Source of the DNA: an uncultured Acetatifactor sp.
GTDB taxonomy: Bacteria > Bacillota > Clostridia > Lachnospirales > Lachnospiraceae
NCBI GenBank assembly: GCA_947644185.1
Contig: CANRZC010000161.1
Location: forward strand, 1-5,893
Length of the DNA stretch: 5,893 nucleotides
Direction: 5' to 3'
Shown here: in pieces, positions 5,547 through 5,893 of the stretch
Layout: each line of letters begins with the position of its first letter
How positions within the stretch are numbered: the first letter of the stretch is position 1
Translations under genes and position numbers: made by a program
Notes under the pieces: model-generated
The model's input: the letters and a program-made list of their open reading frames with translations, nothing else
What the model was told of the DNA's origin: nothing
The model's database searches: none

Positions 5547-5893
5547 CTAAATATTTATCTCATACTTCTCCTGAATGAGCACATAATTTACATTGTACTT
5601 TTGAGCAAGTTCTAAAAACCTTGCATTTTCTTCCAAAAGCCTCTCCATAGTGCACCACCCATCCTCTAAGCGATTCTCAATCACATTCGCATATCTTTTT
5701 ATGTCAGCAAAATGGCTTCTTATATAGCGCTCACTTAATACAAGGCAATAGTATTTTATGTGTCTGAGGTATTCCTCTTCAAAGTCCTTTTGCCAGTCAA
5801 AAGGAATATAGCAGCCTTCCACAATAAGATTTTGGTTGTTCTCCACAGGCCGTTTCAACACCACAATATCCTCCTCCAGATCCATCGGCGCCT
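5547..5893 (-). CDS. P-loop kinase-like protein, C-terminal part only
   Basis: The visible 114 residues are the C-terminal part of a longer protein: the frame is open to the right edge, so the ATG at 5885 is not necessarily the start. The fragment resembles the second half of small P-loop kinases of the adenylate kinase or zeta-toxin-like type. A hydrophobic strand ends in an acid (NLIVEGCYIPFDW, from base about 5828), like a Walker B position, and is followed by an Arg-rich helical lid (SERYIRSHFADIKRYANVIENR region). The Walker A motif would lie outside the window, so kinase activity and substrate cannot be confirmed. It is soluble, with no membrane segment. GC content is roughly 36-38%, much lower than in the next gene, which suggests separate origins. 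It ends 49 bases before the TROVE gene on the same strand. Whether it works on RNA, nucleotides or small molecules is open. Confidence 0.7.
   Translation of the reverse strand, partial: APMDLEEDIVVLKRPVENNQNLIVEGCYIPFDWQKDFEEEYLRHIKYYCLVLSERYIRSHFADIKRYANVIENRLEDGWCTMERLLEENARFLELAQKYNVNYVLIQEKYEINI

Overview
The window looks like chromosomal DNA of a gut-type Firmicute, most likely a Lachnospiraceae/Clostridia member. This is inferred from strong AGGAGG-type ribosome binding sites, a near-consensus sigma-A promoter, Rho-independent terminators with U-tracts, mixed 35-60% GC, and the kinds of genes present. All genes supported here lie on the minus strand, so transcription runs from the right end of the window to the left. 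No tRNA, rRNA, CRISPR array, transposase or origin was recognised.

Layout in transcription order (right to left). At 5893-5547 is the C-terminal part of an AT-rich P-loop kinase-like protein that enters from outside the window. After a 49-base gap comes a complete GC-richer gene for a Ro60/TROVE-domain RNA-binding protein with a C-terminal von Willebrand factor A domain and an intact metal-binding (MIDAS) set (5497-3863). A consensus promoter just after its stop (3854-3826) drives a short-chain dehydrogenase/reductase (3767-3018). That gene ends in a strong hairpin terminator (about 2938-2900).

The 361-base gap 2657-3017 is not empty. It holds the terminator, a second compact terminator (2853-2832), and a structured repeat region (about 2691-2826) with two diverged copies of one hairpin element that show a compensatory base change, separated by a third hairpin. 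Left of this come a cytoplasmic GH51 alpha-L-arabinofuranosidase (2656-665), a small minimal nucleotidyltransferase (MNT; best start 565, end 179) and, overlapping it by 8 bases, the start of a small helical protein that runs off the left edge (186-1).

Working together: the SDR looks like its own transcription unit. GH51, MNT and the last gene are closely spaced and probably co-transcribed, although their functions do not obviously match. The last two have the arrangement of an MNT-led gene pair, possibly toxin-antitoxin-like, but the second gene is cut off before any diagnostic motif. The most interesting biology is the Ro60 homologue beside a kinase-like gene, which suggests an RNA-binding or RNA quality-control locus. 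No Y RNA gene could be recognised inside the window. The most interesting non-coding feature is the covarying hairpin repeat region between the SDR and the arabinofuranosidase.
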